Both the position numbers and the translations under genes were made by a program. From Rhizobiaceae bacterium (GTDB lineage Bacteria > Pseudomonadota > Alphaproteobacteria > Rhizobiales > Rhizobiaceae), in NCBI GenBank assembly GCA_019635795.1, contig JAHBYV010000010.1, forward strand, positions 1-64,000: DNA of 64,000 bases, in the 5' to 3' direction. Within the stretch, counting starts at the first letter, position 1. Each line of letters opens with the position of its first letter. The notes below the pieces were generated by a model. It had not been told where the DNA came from, searched no databases, and saw only the letters and a list, made by a program, of their open reading frames with translations. Positions 53,961 through 63,913 of this stretch are shown piece after piece.

Positions 53961-54377
53961 ATGCTGAAATCACTGAAGTTGACCGCACTTGCAGCCGCAG
54001 TTGCGTTAAGCAGCATGGCCTATTCCGCGCCTTCCGTGGCGCAGGACGTGGAATTTCTCATTGGTCCCAATGGCGTGAGAATTCGGACCGCTGATTTTTG
54101 CGAACGAAATCCAAATGATCGCCGTTGTAGGGCCTATGTCGATCGCCATCGCGACAGATTTACCGGTCCGGATCGCAACTACCGGATGCCGCGAAAAGGG
54201 CGCTACGGACGTCAGTGCGATTCAAGTGATGCGCTGAACAAGGCGCGGGATATGGGCATTCGCCGGGCGGAGGTTGTGCGTGCCAATGATCGCCGGATAA
54301 CCGTTCAGGGCGTTCGGAGAGGTGATCGCATCAGGGTAACCTTCGGCCGCGACGGTAATTGTTCGGTTCTGCGATAA
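53961..54377 (+). CDS. Secreted basic hypothetical protein
   Basis: A 138-residue protein with a Sec signal peptide (about residues 1-27, cleavage after SVA). The mature part is Arg-rich (FCERNPNDRRCRAYVDRHRDRF near 46) and has four cysteines (two near residues 47 and 56, two near 86 and 134), which may form disulfides. The last ~50 residues, QCDSSDALNKARDMGIRRAEVV..., form a compact conserved domain seen in other brucella/rhizobial periplasmic proteins. Function unknown. A strong terminator follows. Confidence 0.7.
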   Translation: MLKSLKLTALAAAVALSSMAYSAPSVAQDVEFLIGPNGVRIRTADFCERNPNDRRCRAYVDRHRDRFTGPDRNYRMPRKGRYGRQCDSSDALNKARDMGIRRAEVVRANDRRITVQGVRRGDRIRVTFGRDGNCSVLR

Positions 54378-54383
54378 CTCTGC

Positions 54384-54420
54384 TTTTCGCGCAATTTGCT
54401 GAGAATTGCGCGAAAATTTT
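54384..54420 (+). terminator. Intrinsic terminator after the secreted protein gene
   Basis: TTTTCGCGCAATT (54384-54396) pairs fully with AATTGCGCGAAAA (54404-54416) around a 7-base loop, followed by TTTT. A 13-bp perfect stem; the flanking A and T tracts allow use in both directions. Confidence 0.85.
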
Positions 54421-54497
54421 ATGGATTTAACCCCACCTTAAATTGCCGCATTTAACCTTCACCCACGCGCCACGGCGTGAAACGGGTGAAGGTTGGC

Positions 54498-56642
54498 ATG
54501 GCCAAACGCGGCGCCAACAGGCGCATAGAACCGAGTTTTGACGAGCCCCGTCGGGTATCGTCGGGTCGCTTCGCATTGAGCGAGGATGACCGCGTTTTGC
54601 CTTCAGGCCGCAAGCGCAAGCAGAAAGCAACTGCGAAGACACCGCGCCGAAAGGCGAGACGGCGCGGCGGCATGGGCCTTTTGGGACGCCTTGTATATTG
54701 GAGCCTTGTGCTTTGTATTTGGGCTGGCATCGCCGGGCTGGGCGTCGCTGCATTTTACGGGGCGCAGCTACCAAGCGCTACGACATGGGCCGTTCCAAAG
54801 CGACCGCCAAACGTCAAGATCATTGGCGCAGATGACAAACTATTGGCGAACCGCGGGGTGACCGGCGGCGAAGCGCTGGGGCTGCACGAAATGTCGCCCT
54901 ATATTCCGCAGGCTGTGATTGCCATTGAGGACAGGCGCTTTTATTCGCATTTTGGCATCGACCCGCTTGGTGTCGGCCGAGCGCTGATGTCCAACATAAT
55001 TGGCGGGCGCACTGCGCAGGGAGGCTCCACATTAACGCAGCAGCTCGCAAAAAACCTTTTCCTGACGCCGGAAAGAACAATCAGGCGTAAGGTTCAGGAA
55101 GTCGTGCTTGCGCTTTGGCTGGAGCAGAATCACACCAAGGACCAGATACTCGAAATGTATCTGAATCGCGTCTATTTCGGTTCTGGCTCTTATGGCGTTG
55201 AGGCTGCCTCTCGCCGCTATTTTGGCAAGTCGGCCCGCAACGTCACGCTTGCGGAGGCTGCATTGCTTGCTGGCTTGCTCAAGGCACCATCCAGGTTTTC
55301 ACCAGCGCGCGATCCGGATGCGGCGAACGGGCGGGCGGAAATTGTTCTGGCCGCAATGCGCGATCAGGGCATGATAGGCGACAAGGAATTGTCCGTTGCG
55401 ATGAAGGCCGAGCCTACGCGCGCAGCGGCCTATTGGAGCGGGTCAGAGAACTACGTCGCCGACTATATTATGGACCAGTTGCCGGACCTGATTGGCGAAG
55501 TCAGGACGGATATTGTGGTCGAGTCCACCATAGATATGACATTACAAAAGCTGGCGGAAAACTCGATTCGTGAGCTGATAGCTTCGGATGGAAAAAAGCT
55601 CAGTGTCAGCCAGGGAGCATTGGTGTCAATCGACAATACCGGAGCGGTGCGCGCTATGGTCGGAGGCTACGATTATGCGGCCAGCCAGTTCGACCGCGCT
55701 TCCGAGGCGAAGCGGCAACCGGGTTCAGCTTTCAAGCCTTTCGTGTATCTCGCAGCAATAGAACATGGGCTGACGCCGCAAAGCATCCGCAATGACACGC
55801 CAATTCGCATTGGCAACTGGACGCCGCAAAACTACAAGGGCAAATATTACGGTCCGGTGACGTTGACCACCGCCTTGGCCAAATCCCTTAATTCCGTGGC
55901 GGCGCAGCTTGCAGCGGAAGTGGGGCCGGCAACCGTGGTCAAAACCGCGCAGCGACTCGGCATAAGCTCCAAACTACAGGTAAATGCCTCAATCGCGCTT
56001 GGAACTTCGGAAGTCACGCCCCTGGAATTGACTGCGGCCTATGTACCGTTTGCCAATGGCGGCTATCTGCCGAGACTACATTTTATAACGAGCATTTCGA
56101 CGGCGGGTGGCAAGCAGCTTTATCGTGCCCCTGCAGCCAGCGCGCCGCGTGTCCTTCAGCCTGAAACGGTCGGGATGATGAATACCATGATGCAGGAAAC
56201 GATCAGGGACGGGACAGCCGGCAAGGCTGATTTCGGTTGGCCTGCTGCGGGAAAGACCGGCACCAGCCAGAAGTCCAAGGATGCCTGGTTTATCGGCTAT
56301 ACGGCCAATCTGACGACCGGCGTATGGTTCGGCAATGATGATGGTTCTCCCACGAAGAACATTACCGGCGGTTCGCTGCCGACCGTTGCCTGGCGTCAAT
56401 TCATGGCAGCCGCGCATGAAGGCGTTCCCGTTCGTTCCTTGCTGGGCGAGTCGAACCGCAGACTTGCCCCGCCTGCCGACGTTGGCCAGCCAACCGCCGA
56501 TGCAACAGGCAACAACAGCTTGATCCGTTCGCCGCGGGCCGCAGATACGCCCACGGGCTCCATAAAGCGCCCGCAGGCGGAGGTTGGCGGAGCCAAAGTC
56601 AAGGCAGAGAAGTCACTGCTGGACATCATTCTGGGCAATTAA
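54498..56642 (+). CDS. Class A penicillin-binding protein (PBP1-type)
   Basis: A 714-residue bifunctional cell-wall enzyme. A Lys/Arg-rich cytoplasmic tail (about 1-60) precedes one membrane helix (about 65-90). The glycosyltransferase domain has EDRRFYSHFGIDPLG near residue 145, GGSTLTQQLAKNLF near 175 and RVYFGSGSYGVEAASRRYFGK near 223. The transpeptidase domain shows SxxK in GSAFKPF near 410, SLNSVAAQL (SxN) near 465 and KTGT in GKTGTSQKSKDAWFIG near 585. It ends with a low-complexity Pro/Ala tail. The start at 54498 (MAKRGANR) is preferred over an in-frame GTG at 54477; GAAGG is close. Confidence 0.9.
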   Translation: MAKRGANRRIEPSFDEPRRVSSGRFALSEDDRVLPSGRKRKQKATAKTPRRKARRRGGMGLLGRLVYWSLVLCIWAGIAGLGVAAFYGAQLPSATTWAVPKRPPNVKIIGADDKLLANRGVTGGEALGLHEMSPYIPQAVIAIEDRRFYSHFGIDPLGVGRALMSNIIGGRTAQGGSTLTQQLAKNLFLTPERTIRRKVQEVVLALWLEQNHTKDQILEMYLNRVYFGSGSYGVEAASRRYFGKSARNVTLAEAALLAGLLKAPSRFSPARDPDAANGRAEIVLAAMRDQGMIGDKELSVAMKAEPTRAAAYWSGSENYVADYIMDQLPDLIGEVRTDIVVESTIDMTLQKLAENSIRELIASDGKKLSVSQGALVSIDNTGAVRAMVGGYDYAASQFDRASEAKRQPGSAFKPFVYLAAIEHGLTPQSIRNDTPIRIGNWTPQNYKGKYYGPVTLTTALAKSLNSVAAQLAAEVGPATVVKTAQRLGISSKLQVNASIALGTSEVTPLELTAAYVPFANGGYLPRLHFITSISTAGGKQLYRAPAASAPRVLQPETVGMMNTMMQETIRDGTAGKADFGWPAAGKTGTSQKSKDAWFIGYTANLTTGVWFGNDDGSPTKNITGGSLPTVAWRQFMAAAHEGVPVRSLLGESNRRLAPPADVGQPTADATGNNSLIRSPRAADTPTGSIKRPQAEVGGAKVKAEKSLLDIILGN

Positions 56643-56700
56643 AAGCTGAAACAACCGCTTTCTCTTGCGTTTTGGCCTTTCCCTGATAAAGCCGAGCGCC

Positions 56701-58515
56701 ATGACAACGCCGATTTCCCATATCCGCAATTTCTCCATCGTGGCGCATATCGACCACGGTAAATCGACTCTCGCCGACCGGCTTATCCAGAATACGGGTG
56801 GACTGGACGCCCGCGAAATGGCCGGGAAAGAGCAGGTGCTCGACAATATGGACATTGAGCGTGAGCGCGGTATCACGATCAAGGCGCAGACCGTGCGGCT
56901 CAATTATCGGGCGAAGAATGGCGAGGAATACGTCCTTAACCTCATCGACACACCCGGTCACGTTGACTTTGCCTATGAAGTTTCGCGGTCGCTTGCTGCT
57001 TGCGAAGGCTCGCTGCTCGTCGTCGATGCCAGCCAGGGCGTTGAGGCCCAGACATTGGCGAATGTCTATCAGGCCATCGACAACAATCATGAAATCGTCG
57101 TCGTCCTGAACAAGATCGACCTGCCCGCAGCCGAACCGGAGCGCGTGAAGGATCAGATCGAGGAAGTCATCGGCATCGACGCAAGCGAAGCTGTAATGAT
57201 CTCGGCCAAAACCGGCATTGGCATCGAGGATGTGCTTGAGGCAATCGTCAACCGTTTGCCCGCGCCGCGTGAAGGTGATGTAGCGAAGCCGCTCAAGGCC
57301 ATGCTGGTGGATAGCTGGTACGACGCCTATCTTGGCGTCATCGTTCTCGTGCGCGTGATCGACGGCGTTCTCAAGAAGGGCCAGACGATCCGTATGATGG
57401 GAACCGGAGCGAAATATCCGGTCGAGCGCACGGGTTTCTTCACCCCCAAAATGATTCAAGCCGATCAGATCGGCCCGGGCGAGTTCGGCTTCATCACCGC
57501 CTCGATCAAGGAAGTTGCAGATACACGCGTCGGCGATACCATCACTGAAGATCGTCGCCCCACAACGGACCCTTTGCCGGGTTTCAAACCGGCGCAGCCT
57601 GTGGTGTTCTGCGGTCTTTTTCCGGTCGATGCTGCCGATTTCGAAGATTTGCGCGCCGCCGTTGGCAAGTTGCGCCTCAACGACGCCTCGTTCAGCTATG
57701 AGATGGAAACGTCTGCCGCGCTCGGCTTTGGCTTCCGCTGCGGCTTCCTGGGTCTGTTGCATCTCGAAATCATTCAGGAGCGGCTGGAGCGGGAATTCAA
57801 CCTCGACCTCATCGCGACCGCGCCGAGCGTTGTCTATCGCATGAACCTGAATGACGGCACGCAAAAGGAACTGCACAACCCGGCAGACATGCCCGACGTG
57901 GTGAAAATCGCATCCATCGAAGAGCCCTGGATTCGCGCAACGATCCTTACTCCGGACGATTATCTCGGCGGCATATTGAAGCTGTGCCAGGACCGGCGCG
58001 GCATTCAGGCGGATTTGTCCTATGTCGGCAAGCGCGCAATGCTTGTCTACGACTTGCCTCTGAACGAAGTGGTCTTCGATTTTTACGACAGGCTCAAATC
58101 TATTTCCAAGGGATATGCGTCGTTCGACTACCACCTGACGGATTATCGCGAAGGCGATCTGGTCAAAATGTCGATTCTGGTGAACGACGAGCCGGTGGAT
58201 GCGCTTTCCATGCTGGTGCATCGTTCCGCAGCCGAAAAGCGCGGTCGCGTCATGTGTGAGAAGCTGAAGGAGTTGATCCCCCAGCACATGTTCAAGATAC
58301 CGATTCAGGCGGCGATTGGCGGGCGTATCATTGCGCGTGAAACCATTTCAGCCTTGCGCAAGGACGTGACGGCAAAGTGCTACGGCGGCGACGTTACGCG
58401 CAAACGCAAGCTTCTGGAAAAGCAGAAGGAAGGCAAGAAGCGGATGCGTCAGTTCGGCAAGGTGGACATTCCGCAGGAAGCCTTCATTCAGGCGCTCAAG
58501 ATGGGCGAAAACTGA
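56701..58515 (+). CDS. lepA: Translation elongation factor 4 (LepA)
   Basis: A 604-residue GTPase that binds ribosomes and can back-translocate. G1 is AHIDHGKST near residue 15, G2 includes [13 protein letters not shown]3 DTPGHVDF near 83, G4 NKIDLP near 137. The C-terminal LepA-specific domain is present with [17 protein letters not shown] near 570. The ATG at 56701 gives the standard N-terminus ([18 protein letters not shown]). No clear ribosome-binding site is seen. It converges with the methyltransferase gene with only 6 bases between stops. Confidence 0.95.
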   Translation: MTTPISHIRNFSIVAHIDHGKSTLADRLIQNTGGLDAREMAGKEQVLDNMDIERERGITIKAQTVRLNYRAKNGEEYVLNLIDTPGHVDFAYEVSRSLAACEGSLLVVDASQGVEAQTLANVYQAIDNNHEIVVVLNKIDLPAAEPERVKDQIEEVIGIDASEAVMISAKTGIGIEDVLEAIVNRLPAPREGDVAKPLKAMLVDSWYDAYLGVIVLVRVIDGVLKKGQTIRMMGTGAKYPVERTGFFTPKMIQADQIGPGEFGFITASIKEVADTRVGDTITEDRRPTTDPLPGFKPAQPVVFCGLFPVDAADFEDLRAAVGKLRLNDASFSYEMETSAALGFGFRCGFLGLLHLEIIQERLEREFNLDLIATAPSVVYRMNLNDGTQKELHNPADMPDVVKIASIEEPWIRATILTPDDYLGGILKLCQDRRGIQADLSYVGKRAMLVYDLPLNEVVFDFYDRLKSISKGYASFDYHLTDYREGDLVKMSILVNDEPVDALSMLVHRSAAEKRGRVMCEKLKELIPQHMFKIPIQAAIGGRIIARETISALRKDVTAKCYGGDVTRKRKLLEKQKEGKKRMRQFGKVDIPQEAFIQALKMGEN

Positions 58516-58521
58516 CGCTGG

Positions 58522-59427
58522 TCAGTGTTTGCGCGCAACGACCAATATGCCCTCGATTGGCTCGTTGCGGTCCATCCGTATGGTCTCGGTCGTCATGGCC
58601 AACGGGTCATAGCCGCTGGAAGCCAATACTCTCTCGACATATGGCTGGCTGTGCGCATAGCGGCGCGAGGTAAGAAGCGCGAAATCTTCAATCCCTGTAT
58701 GCCGTTCGACTGAAAATGCGAACAGCCCGCCAGATTGCTGCATGGCCGCGATTCTGCTCACGATCTCATCGAGAGCGCCCACGTAGTTAAAGACGTCAGT
58801 CGCTGTGACCAGATCCGCAAATGTGGTGAATTCACGCAGATTGTGGAGATCGGCTCTGGTCAGCAGGTCGTAGATGCCCTTGGCCCGTGCCCTCCGCAAC
58901 ATTTCTGCTGAAATGTCGAAGCCTTCGAGACGGTTCACATTCGGCCGCAATCTCTCGCCCATGAGGCCAGTGCCGCAGCCGAGATCGCGCGCGAGCTCGA
59001 ATGGCCCAAGCTGGATGTCATGAATGGCACGCAGCAAAAGGTCCGGTAAGCGGTAGCCCAACTTTTGCAGCAGGGAAAACTCGAACCGGTCGGCGTACTG
59101 ATCGAACAGCGCTTCAACAAACGCGCTGGGTGGTCGGCTTGAATGCGGTATAGCTCCTGCAATAGCCAGTTTGAGCGTAGCGCCTGCGCGGTCTGAGGGG
59201 TCAATCTTCAGCGCCATATTCCATGCCTCGACCGCCTGACTCATCTCTCCGGCAGCTTCGTAATACTCACCGAGCCGCAGCCATCCGATCGACCAGTTAG
59301 GAGCGCGTTCGAGCGCATCCATCATTAGCGATGCAGCTGCGCCGTAGTCGCCGTCTGCAAATAACATCTCGGCGAAATCGGCACGCCGATCAGCCAAACT
59401 ATCATGCGAGGATGTATCAATTGGCAT
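58522..59427 (-). CDS. TPR-methyltransferase (SAM-dependent)
   Basis: A 301-residue protein. The first ~90 residues hold two TPR-like repeats (FAEMLFADGDYGAAASLMMDALERAP and LGEYYEAAGEMSQAVEAWNMALKIDP). From about residue 115 a class I methyltransferase follows with motif I LARDLGCGTGLMGERL near 145 and FDISAEMLRRARAKG near 172. Its target is unknown. In relatives such TPR-methyltransferases modify small molecules or proteins. Confidence 0.8.
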   Translation of the reverse strand: MPIDTSSHDSLADRRADFAEMLFADGDYGAAASLMMDALERAPNWSIGWLRLGEYYEAAGEMSQAVEAWNMALKIDPSDRAGATLKLAIAGAIPHSSRPPSAFVEALFDQYADRFEFSLLQKLGYRLPDLLLRAIHDIQLGPFELARDLGCGTGLMGERLRPNVNRLEGFDISAEMLRRARAKGIYDLLTRADLHNLREFTTFADLVTATDVFNYVGALDEIVSRIAAMQQSGGLFAFSVERHTGIEDFALLTSRRYAHSQPYVERVLASSGYDPLAMTTETIRMDRNEPIEGILVVARKH

Positions 59428-59482
59428 GTGCCGACCGGAAAGGATGACTAGAATCGAGTTCAGCTAAAAAAGGGAAAGCTGT

Positions 59483-60559
59483 ATGCGCTTGTCAGCAGGC
59501 GTTGCGCAATGGGGTTCAAACCAGAAAAATAACGCTTATCTTCAGAAAATGCGTCCACGTGATCTGCTCCGCTCGCGCCCGGAAGGGCTCTATTGCCCGC
59601 CCGGCAATTTCTTCATCGATCCCGTGCGTCCGGTCGAGCGCGCCTTGATCACGCATGGACATTCCGACCATGCGCGGGCGGGGCACGGCAAAGTGCTTGC
59701 GACACAACAGACGCTCGACATTATGGGGCTGCGATATGGGGAGAATTTTGCTGGCGAAACACAAGCCATGAGGTGCGGTGACCATCTCACAATAAATGAC
59801 GTGGAGATAAGTTTTCACCCCGCAGGTCATGTGCTCGGCTCAGCGCAAATTTGCGTTGAATCGCGCGGACTTCGAATTGTCGCGTCGGGAGATTACAAGC
59901 GGCAAGCCGATCCCACCTGCCAGCAATTCGAGGTGATCCCCTGTGACGTGTTCATTACGGAAGCAACGTTCGGCCTGCCGGTTTTTCGCCACCCGCCCGC
60001 CAGAGCTGAAATCGCCCGGCTTTTGCGTTCGGTCGAACAGTTTCCCGAGCGCGCCCATCTCATTGGTGCATATGCTCTCGGCAAGGCGCAGCGCGTAATC
60101 AGGCTGATCCGGGACGCTGGCTACGAGGCTCCGATCTATCTCCACGGGGCGCTTCAAAAATTATGCGACTATTATGCCGGGCAAGGTATCGATCTCGGCG
60201 AACTACTACCAGCAACTGTTGAAGCGAACCGAAAAGGCGAATTTGCCGGGGCAATTGTGGTGGGCACGCCATCCGCTTTTGCAGATCGCTGGGCTCGCCG
60301 GTTTCCTGATCCAGTTTCTGCTTTCGCCTCCGGCTGGATGCGCATACGCCAGCGCGCCAAACAGCGTGGCGTGGAGCTGCCTTTGATTATTTCCGACCAC
60401 TCGGATTGGGACGAGCTGACTGCGACGATCCGCGAAACAGGCGCCGGGGAAGTCTGGGTCACGCATGGGCGCGAAGAAGCTCTTGTGCGTTGGTGTGAGT
60501 TGAATGGAATAGCAGCGCGCCCACTCCACCTGATCGGCTACGAGGACGAGGGCGACTGA
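59483..60559 (+). CDS. Ligase-associated DNA 3'-exonuclease (metallo-beta-lactamase fold)
   Basis: A 358-residue protein of the beta-CASP/metallo-beta-lactamase kind (TIGR04122 family, 'ligase-associated DNA exonuclease'). The metal motif is THGHSDHARAG near residue 57, with HPAGHVLGSA near 112 and ASGDYKRQADP near 133, and a C-terminal SDHSDWDELTATI near 309. Such enzymes trim DNA ends for the partner ligase. A start at 59549 (MRPRDLLRSRPEGL) is also possible and matches family N-termini better, but the GGGAAAG before 59483 is the better site. It overlaps the ligase gene by one base. Confidence 0.85.
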   Translation: MRLSAGVAQWGSNQKNNAYLQKMRPRDLLRSRPEGLYCPPGNFFIDPVRPVERALITHGHSDHARAGHGKVLATQQTLDIMGLRYGENFAGETQAMRCGDHLTINDVEISFHPAGHVLGSAQICVESRGLRIVASGDYKRQADPTCQQFEVIPCDVFITEATFGLPVFRHPPARAEIARLLRSVEQFPERAHLIGAYALGKAQRVIRLIRDAGYEAPIYLHGALQKLCDYYAGQGIDLGELLPATVEANRKGEFAGAIVVGTPSAFADRWARRFPDPVSAFASGWMRIRQRAKQRGVELPLIISDHSDWDELTATIRETGAGEVWVTHGREEALVRWCELNGIAARPLHLIGYEDEGD

Positions 60560-62157
60560 TGAAACGCTTCGCCGAATTGCTGGACCGGCTTGTCCTGATG
60601 CCATCACGGAACGGCAAGCTCAAGCTGCTGACCGACTATTTTCGTTCTGTGGAAGACCCTGATCGCGGCTTTGCCCTTGCAGCCATCACAGGCGATTTGA
60701 GTTTTGCATCGGTCAAGCCCTCTATGCTGCGTGCGCTTGTTGCCGAGCGCATGGACCCGGTTCTTTTCGGATATTCCTACGACTATGTCGGAGACCTTGC
60801 CGAAACGGCATCTCTCGTTTGGCCCCAGGCTGCGGTGGCTGATCCACATGACTTGACCCTTGCTGAAGTTGTGGAGGCGCTGCAGCGCGTCAGCAGGTCG
60901 GATGCGCCAAAAGTGCTTGCCATGCTGCTAGACCAGTCGGACGTGTCATCACGCTTTGCGATCATCAAGATCGTTACGAGCGGCCTTCGCATTGGCGTTT
61001 CCGCACGCCTGGCCAAACAGGCACTCGCCGATCTTGGTGGGGTTGATGTTGTCGAGATCGAGGAAGTTTGGCACGGACTTGAACCGCCTTATACCTCGTT
61101 GTTTGCATGGCTCGAAGGACGGGCGCCGCGCCCGGAACGTAAGGCTGCAGCACTCTTTCGACCCGTGATGCTGGCGCAGCCGGTGAATGATCCCGATTTG
61201 GAAAGGCTTAATCCTTCGGATTACCTCGCGGAATGGAAATGGGACGGCATCCGGGTGCAAGCTGTTGCCGAAGGTGGTTTACGCAGGCTGTATTCGCGCA
61301 CGGGCGATGAAATCTCGGCTGCCTTTCCTGATCTGATAGAGGCGATGGATTTCGAGGGTGCGATAGATGGCGAGTTGCTGGTGGGCGATCCGCAAGGCAA
61401 GACGGGATCTTTCTCCGATCTGCAGCAGCGATTGAACCGCAAGAGCGTCACCGCCCGAATCCAGTCCAGCTTTCCTGTCTTCATCCGTGCCTATGACCTT
61501 CTGCAACGTGAGGCAGAAGACCTTCGGACGCAGACTTATCTGGAACGGCGCAGCACCCTCAACGACCTTGTTGCGGGGCTTGATCCCAACAGGTTCGACA
61601 TTTCACGGAATTTTGCCTTCGCCGATTGGCATGCGCTGGAAGAAATTCGCCGCTCGCCACCACACCCGATCATTGAAGGGGTGATGCTCAAACGAAAGGA
61701 CGCGCCCTATTTACCGGGTCGTCCAAAGGGACCCTGGTTCAAATGGAAGCGCGACCCGCATACAATCGATGCGGTATTGATGTACGCGCAACGCGGGCAT
61801 GGAAAACGCTCCAGCTATTATTCAGACTATACTTTTGGCGTCTGGACAGGGGAAGAAGGCGCGGAGCAGCTTGTCCCGGTTGGAAAGGCGTATTTCGGCT
61901 TCACCGACGAGGAGTTGCGTCAGATCGACAAATACGTTCGCGATAACACGATCGAACGCTTTGGGCCTGTGCGTTCCGTCCGGGCGGATCGTAATCACGG
62001 GCTTGTGCTGGAGGTGGCGTTCGAAGGGCTTAACCGTTCGCCTCGCCACAAATCCGGTGTTGCGATGCGTTTCCCGAGAATCTCGCGTCTTCGCTGGGAC
62101 AAGCCTGCCGCTGAGGCGGACAGGCTGTCCACACTGACCGCTATGCTGGACAAATAG
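60559..62157 (+). CDS. ATP-dependent DNA ligase (LigC/LigB-type, cisplatin-resistance-associated)
   Basis: A 532-residue ligase. After an N-terminal domain (about 1-200), the adenylation site is EWKWDGIRVQ near residue 224, with the nucleophilic Lys in KWDG. Downstream motifs are DGELLVG near 271, GVMLKRKDAPYLPGRPKGPWFKWKRDPHTIDAV near 375 and the OB domain to the end. It works with the exonuclease just upstream in end processing and joining, probably in an accessory repair pathway. Its stop is immediately followed by the stop of a gene on the other strand. Confidence 0.92.
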   Translation: MKRFAELLDRLVLMPSRNGKLKLLTDYFRSVEDPDRGFALAAITGDLSFASVKPSMLRALVAERMDPVLFGYSYDYVGDLAETASLVWPQAAVADPHDLTLAEVVEALQRVSRSDAPKVLAMLLDQSDVSSRFAIIKIVTSGLRIGVSARLAKQALADLGGVDVVEIEEVWHGLEPPYTSLFAWLEGRAPRPERKAAALFRPVMLAQPVNDPDLERLNPSDYLAEWKWDGIRVQAVAEGGLRRLYSRTGDEISAAFPDLIEAMDFEGAIDGELLVGDPQGKTGSFSDLQQRLNRKSVTARIQSSFPVFIRAYDLLQREAEDLRTQTYLERRSTLNDLVAGLDPNRFDISRNFAFADWHALEEIRRSPPHPIIEGVMLKRKDAPYLPGRPKGPWFKWKRDPHTIDAVLMYAQRGHGKRSSYYSDYTFGVWTGEEGAEQLVPVGKAYFGFTDEELRQIDKYVRDNTIERFGPVRSVRADRNHGLVLEVAFEGLNRSPRHKSGVAMRFPRISRLRWDKPAAEADRLSTLTAMLDK

Positions 62158-63414
62158 CTATTCTGCGACAGATACCTTTATCTCATAGATATCTACCGAT
62201 TTTCCTTCATTGTCGAAGTCAGAATTTATGGCAATTGTTCCAGCCGCGCCGGGTTTCTTGTCAGGAATGTTGATTTCAAACAGATAATCCGCACGCCCGA
62301 TGCCAACGGCATAGCGCTTTCGCCCGCAATCACCGAGTTCACCGAAATTGCAGGTTACAGACATTTGCGTGTCCTGACCCTCTTGTGCTTTCGCGACAAT
62401 GTCGAAGGTCGCGCGCTTGCCGGCGATCTGTTCCAGTACGCCGGGGTTAACGTCGATCAAGACAGCCGCGCCAGAACCGCCGGAGCGCACGCGAACGAAG
62501 CTGACGCCTTCGTCTTGCAGCACTTCGGCAGTTGCGTCTGATGGTGCGCTGATTGCGCCGGAGTCGCTGGCATTGAAAACAGGAATCCAGTTTCGATTGG
62601 CGTCGGCCTGGCCCGGTGTCACGGGTGCTTCATCTGCACCGGGCTCGTAGTCGTCGTCCTGAACCGGTATCGACGTGATGGTTTCAGATTGCGTTGTGTT
62701 TCCCAGAAGGCCGGTCTGCATCGCCCACCAGATTCCGATGGCAAGGATGGAGAACAAGGTTACTGCCACAAACATGGCCGCCATAGGCCGGCGCCTGCGC
62801 TCTTTGACATGCACGACCCGCTCAGCCGTCAAACCATCTGCGGCGGATGGAGCGGCGGTCCGTTGCCCGGAGACGGGCATCACAGGATCGATCGAGGGAG
62901 CGCTGCGTTCAGTTTCGTAGGTCTGTGGGGAAATTTCCGGAGCAGTGTGTTCGACTTGGTGTGTATGCGGGGTAGCCACGGGCTCGACATACACATTTAC
63001 CGGAACGTTTTCCGGTTCGGGTTCGGGCTCGACATAGGTGGCAACAGGTTCATGCTGAACGATAGGGGGCTCTTCGGCAACCGGCGCGGCCACAACAACG
63101 GGTTCGGGTTGATGCACGACAGTTTGTGATTCGCCTGTGGGAAGCGGCGGCACTTGCGCAAGCAGCGGATCTTCAGCCGGTTTCGGCCTGGGATTGACGA
63201 ATTCCTGCTCTATCTCCACGATCTTGGCCTGCAAAGACTTGCGGCGCTTGATCGCGGCCTCCACCGTAACACCGGGATTGGCTTGCAGAACGCGATCCAG
63301 CGCAGAGAATGCTTGCCTGTACACACGTTCCCGGAAAGCCTGATCGGACGAATCGCCCTTCTCGAACGCGTTACGGATCGCCTTTTCTATGACGTCCAAG
63401 AGCTGATTCCTCAC
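62158..63414 (-). CDS. Conserved membrane protein with periplasmic C-terminal domain
   Basis: A 418-residue protein of unknown function. The N-terminal ~75 residues are helical and charged, a Pro/Val/Glu-rich low-complexity linker follows (about 75-190), then KERRRRP and one membrane helix (about 212-232). The last ~120 residues look like a beta-rich domain with one CNFGELGDCG disulfide pair. The N-terminus faces the cytoplasm by the positive-inside rule, with the C-terminal domain in the periplasm. Similar proteins are known in related bacteria only as hypothetical. Confidence 0.7.
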   Translation of the reverse strand: MRNQLLDVIEKAIRNAFEKGDSSDQAFRERVYRQAFSALDRVLQANPGVTVEAAIKRRKSLQAKIVEIEQEFVNPRPKPAEDPLLAQVPPLPTGESQTVVHQPEPVVVAAPVAEEPPIVQHEPVATYVEPEPEPENVPVNVYVEPVATPHTHQVEHTAPEISPQTYETERSAPSIDPVMPVSGQRTAAPSAADGLTAERVVHVKERRRRPMAAMFVAVTLFSILAIGIWWAMQTGLLGNTTQSETITSIPVQDDDYEPGADEAPVTPGQADANRNWIPVFNASDSGAISAPSDATAEVLQDEGVSFVRVRSGGSGAAVLIDVNPGVLEQIAGKRATFDIVAKAQEGQDTQMSVTCNFGELGDCGRKRYAVGIGRADYLFEINIPDKKPGAAGTIAINSDFDNEGKSVDIYEIKVSVAE

Positions 63415-63626
63415 CTTGTGCGTGACTATTCACGTCTGTTTATACGATTCCTACTATACGAAAAATCCGCGAAGGGAAGTCGCAGGCTGGCCAAGCGGCA
63501 TCTTATCAAGGCCGAATAGTATTGGAACAGGGCTGGACAATGTGCATCAACAGCAAATGCGCGTCTTGATATTGATCTAAAATATGTCTATCAGGCTCGC
63601 ATTCCGCAGCCAATTCGCTGGCACGG

Positions 63627-63702
63627 GCCGCTTTAGCTCAGTTGGTAGAGCACATCATTCGTAATGATGGGGTCAGGTGTTCGAGTCACCTAAGCGGCAC
63701 CA
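63627..63702 (+). tRNA. tRNA-Thr (anticodon CGT)
   Basis: Full 76-base cloverleaf with encoded CCA: acceptor GCCGCTT/AAGCGGC fully paired, D arm AGCTCAGTTGGTAGAGC, anticodon stem CATCA/TGATG with loop TTCGTAA, and T arm AGGTGTTCGAGTCACCT. Anticodon CGT reads ACG. The sequence after it has no obvious gene for ~210 bases. Confidence 0.95.
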
Positions 63703-63913
63703 GACTTAACATTCCACACGGTTCCTGGTTGTGCGATTGAGCTCTAGCGTCCGCAGGCACTCTGGAAATTCCGCAATTACTGCTACCGGCGGTCATCTAC
63801 AGAATCACTCGGAAGTTAAGATATCAGGCACAGATCGGCCATCGCGGCTTTCCGAATGGGACAACCGTAAGCTACTTTGACTGAATGGAATCATATGGCT
63901 TCAGGCGGGATCA
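63703..63913. other. Gap behind tRNA-Thr
   Basis: No gene or clear signal. A tRNA 3' end is a usual integration point for islands, but no attachment repeat or integrase is visible inside the window. Confidence 0.4.

Noticed and set aside
56626-58287. 553-codon open frame antisense to lepA
   Set aside because: It is a shadow of the strongly conserved lepA frame; its translation is Asp/His/Arg-rich without any domain, and no start signal is seen.
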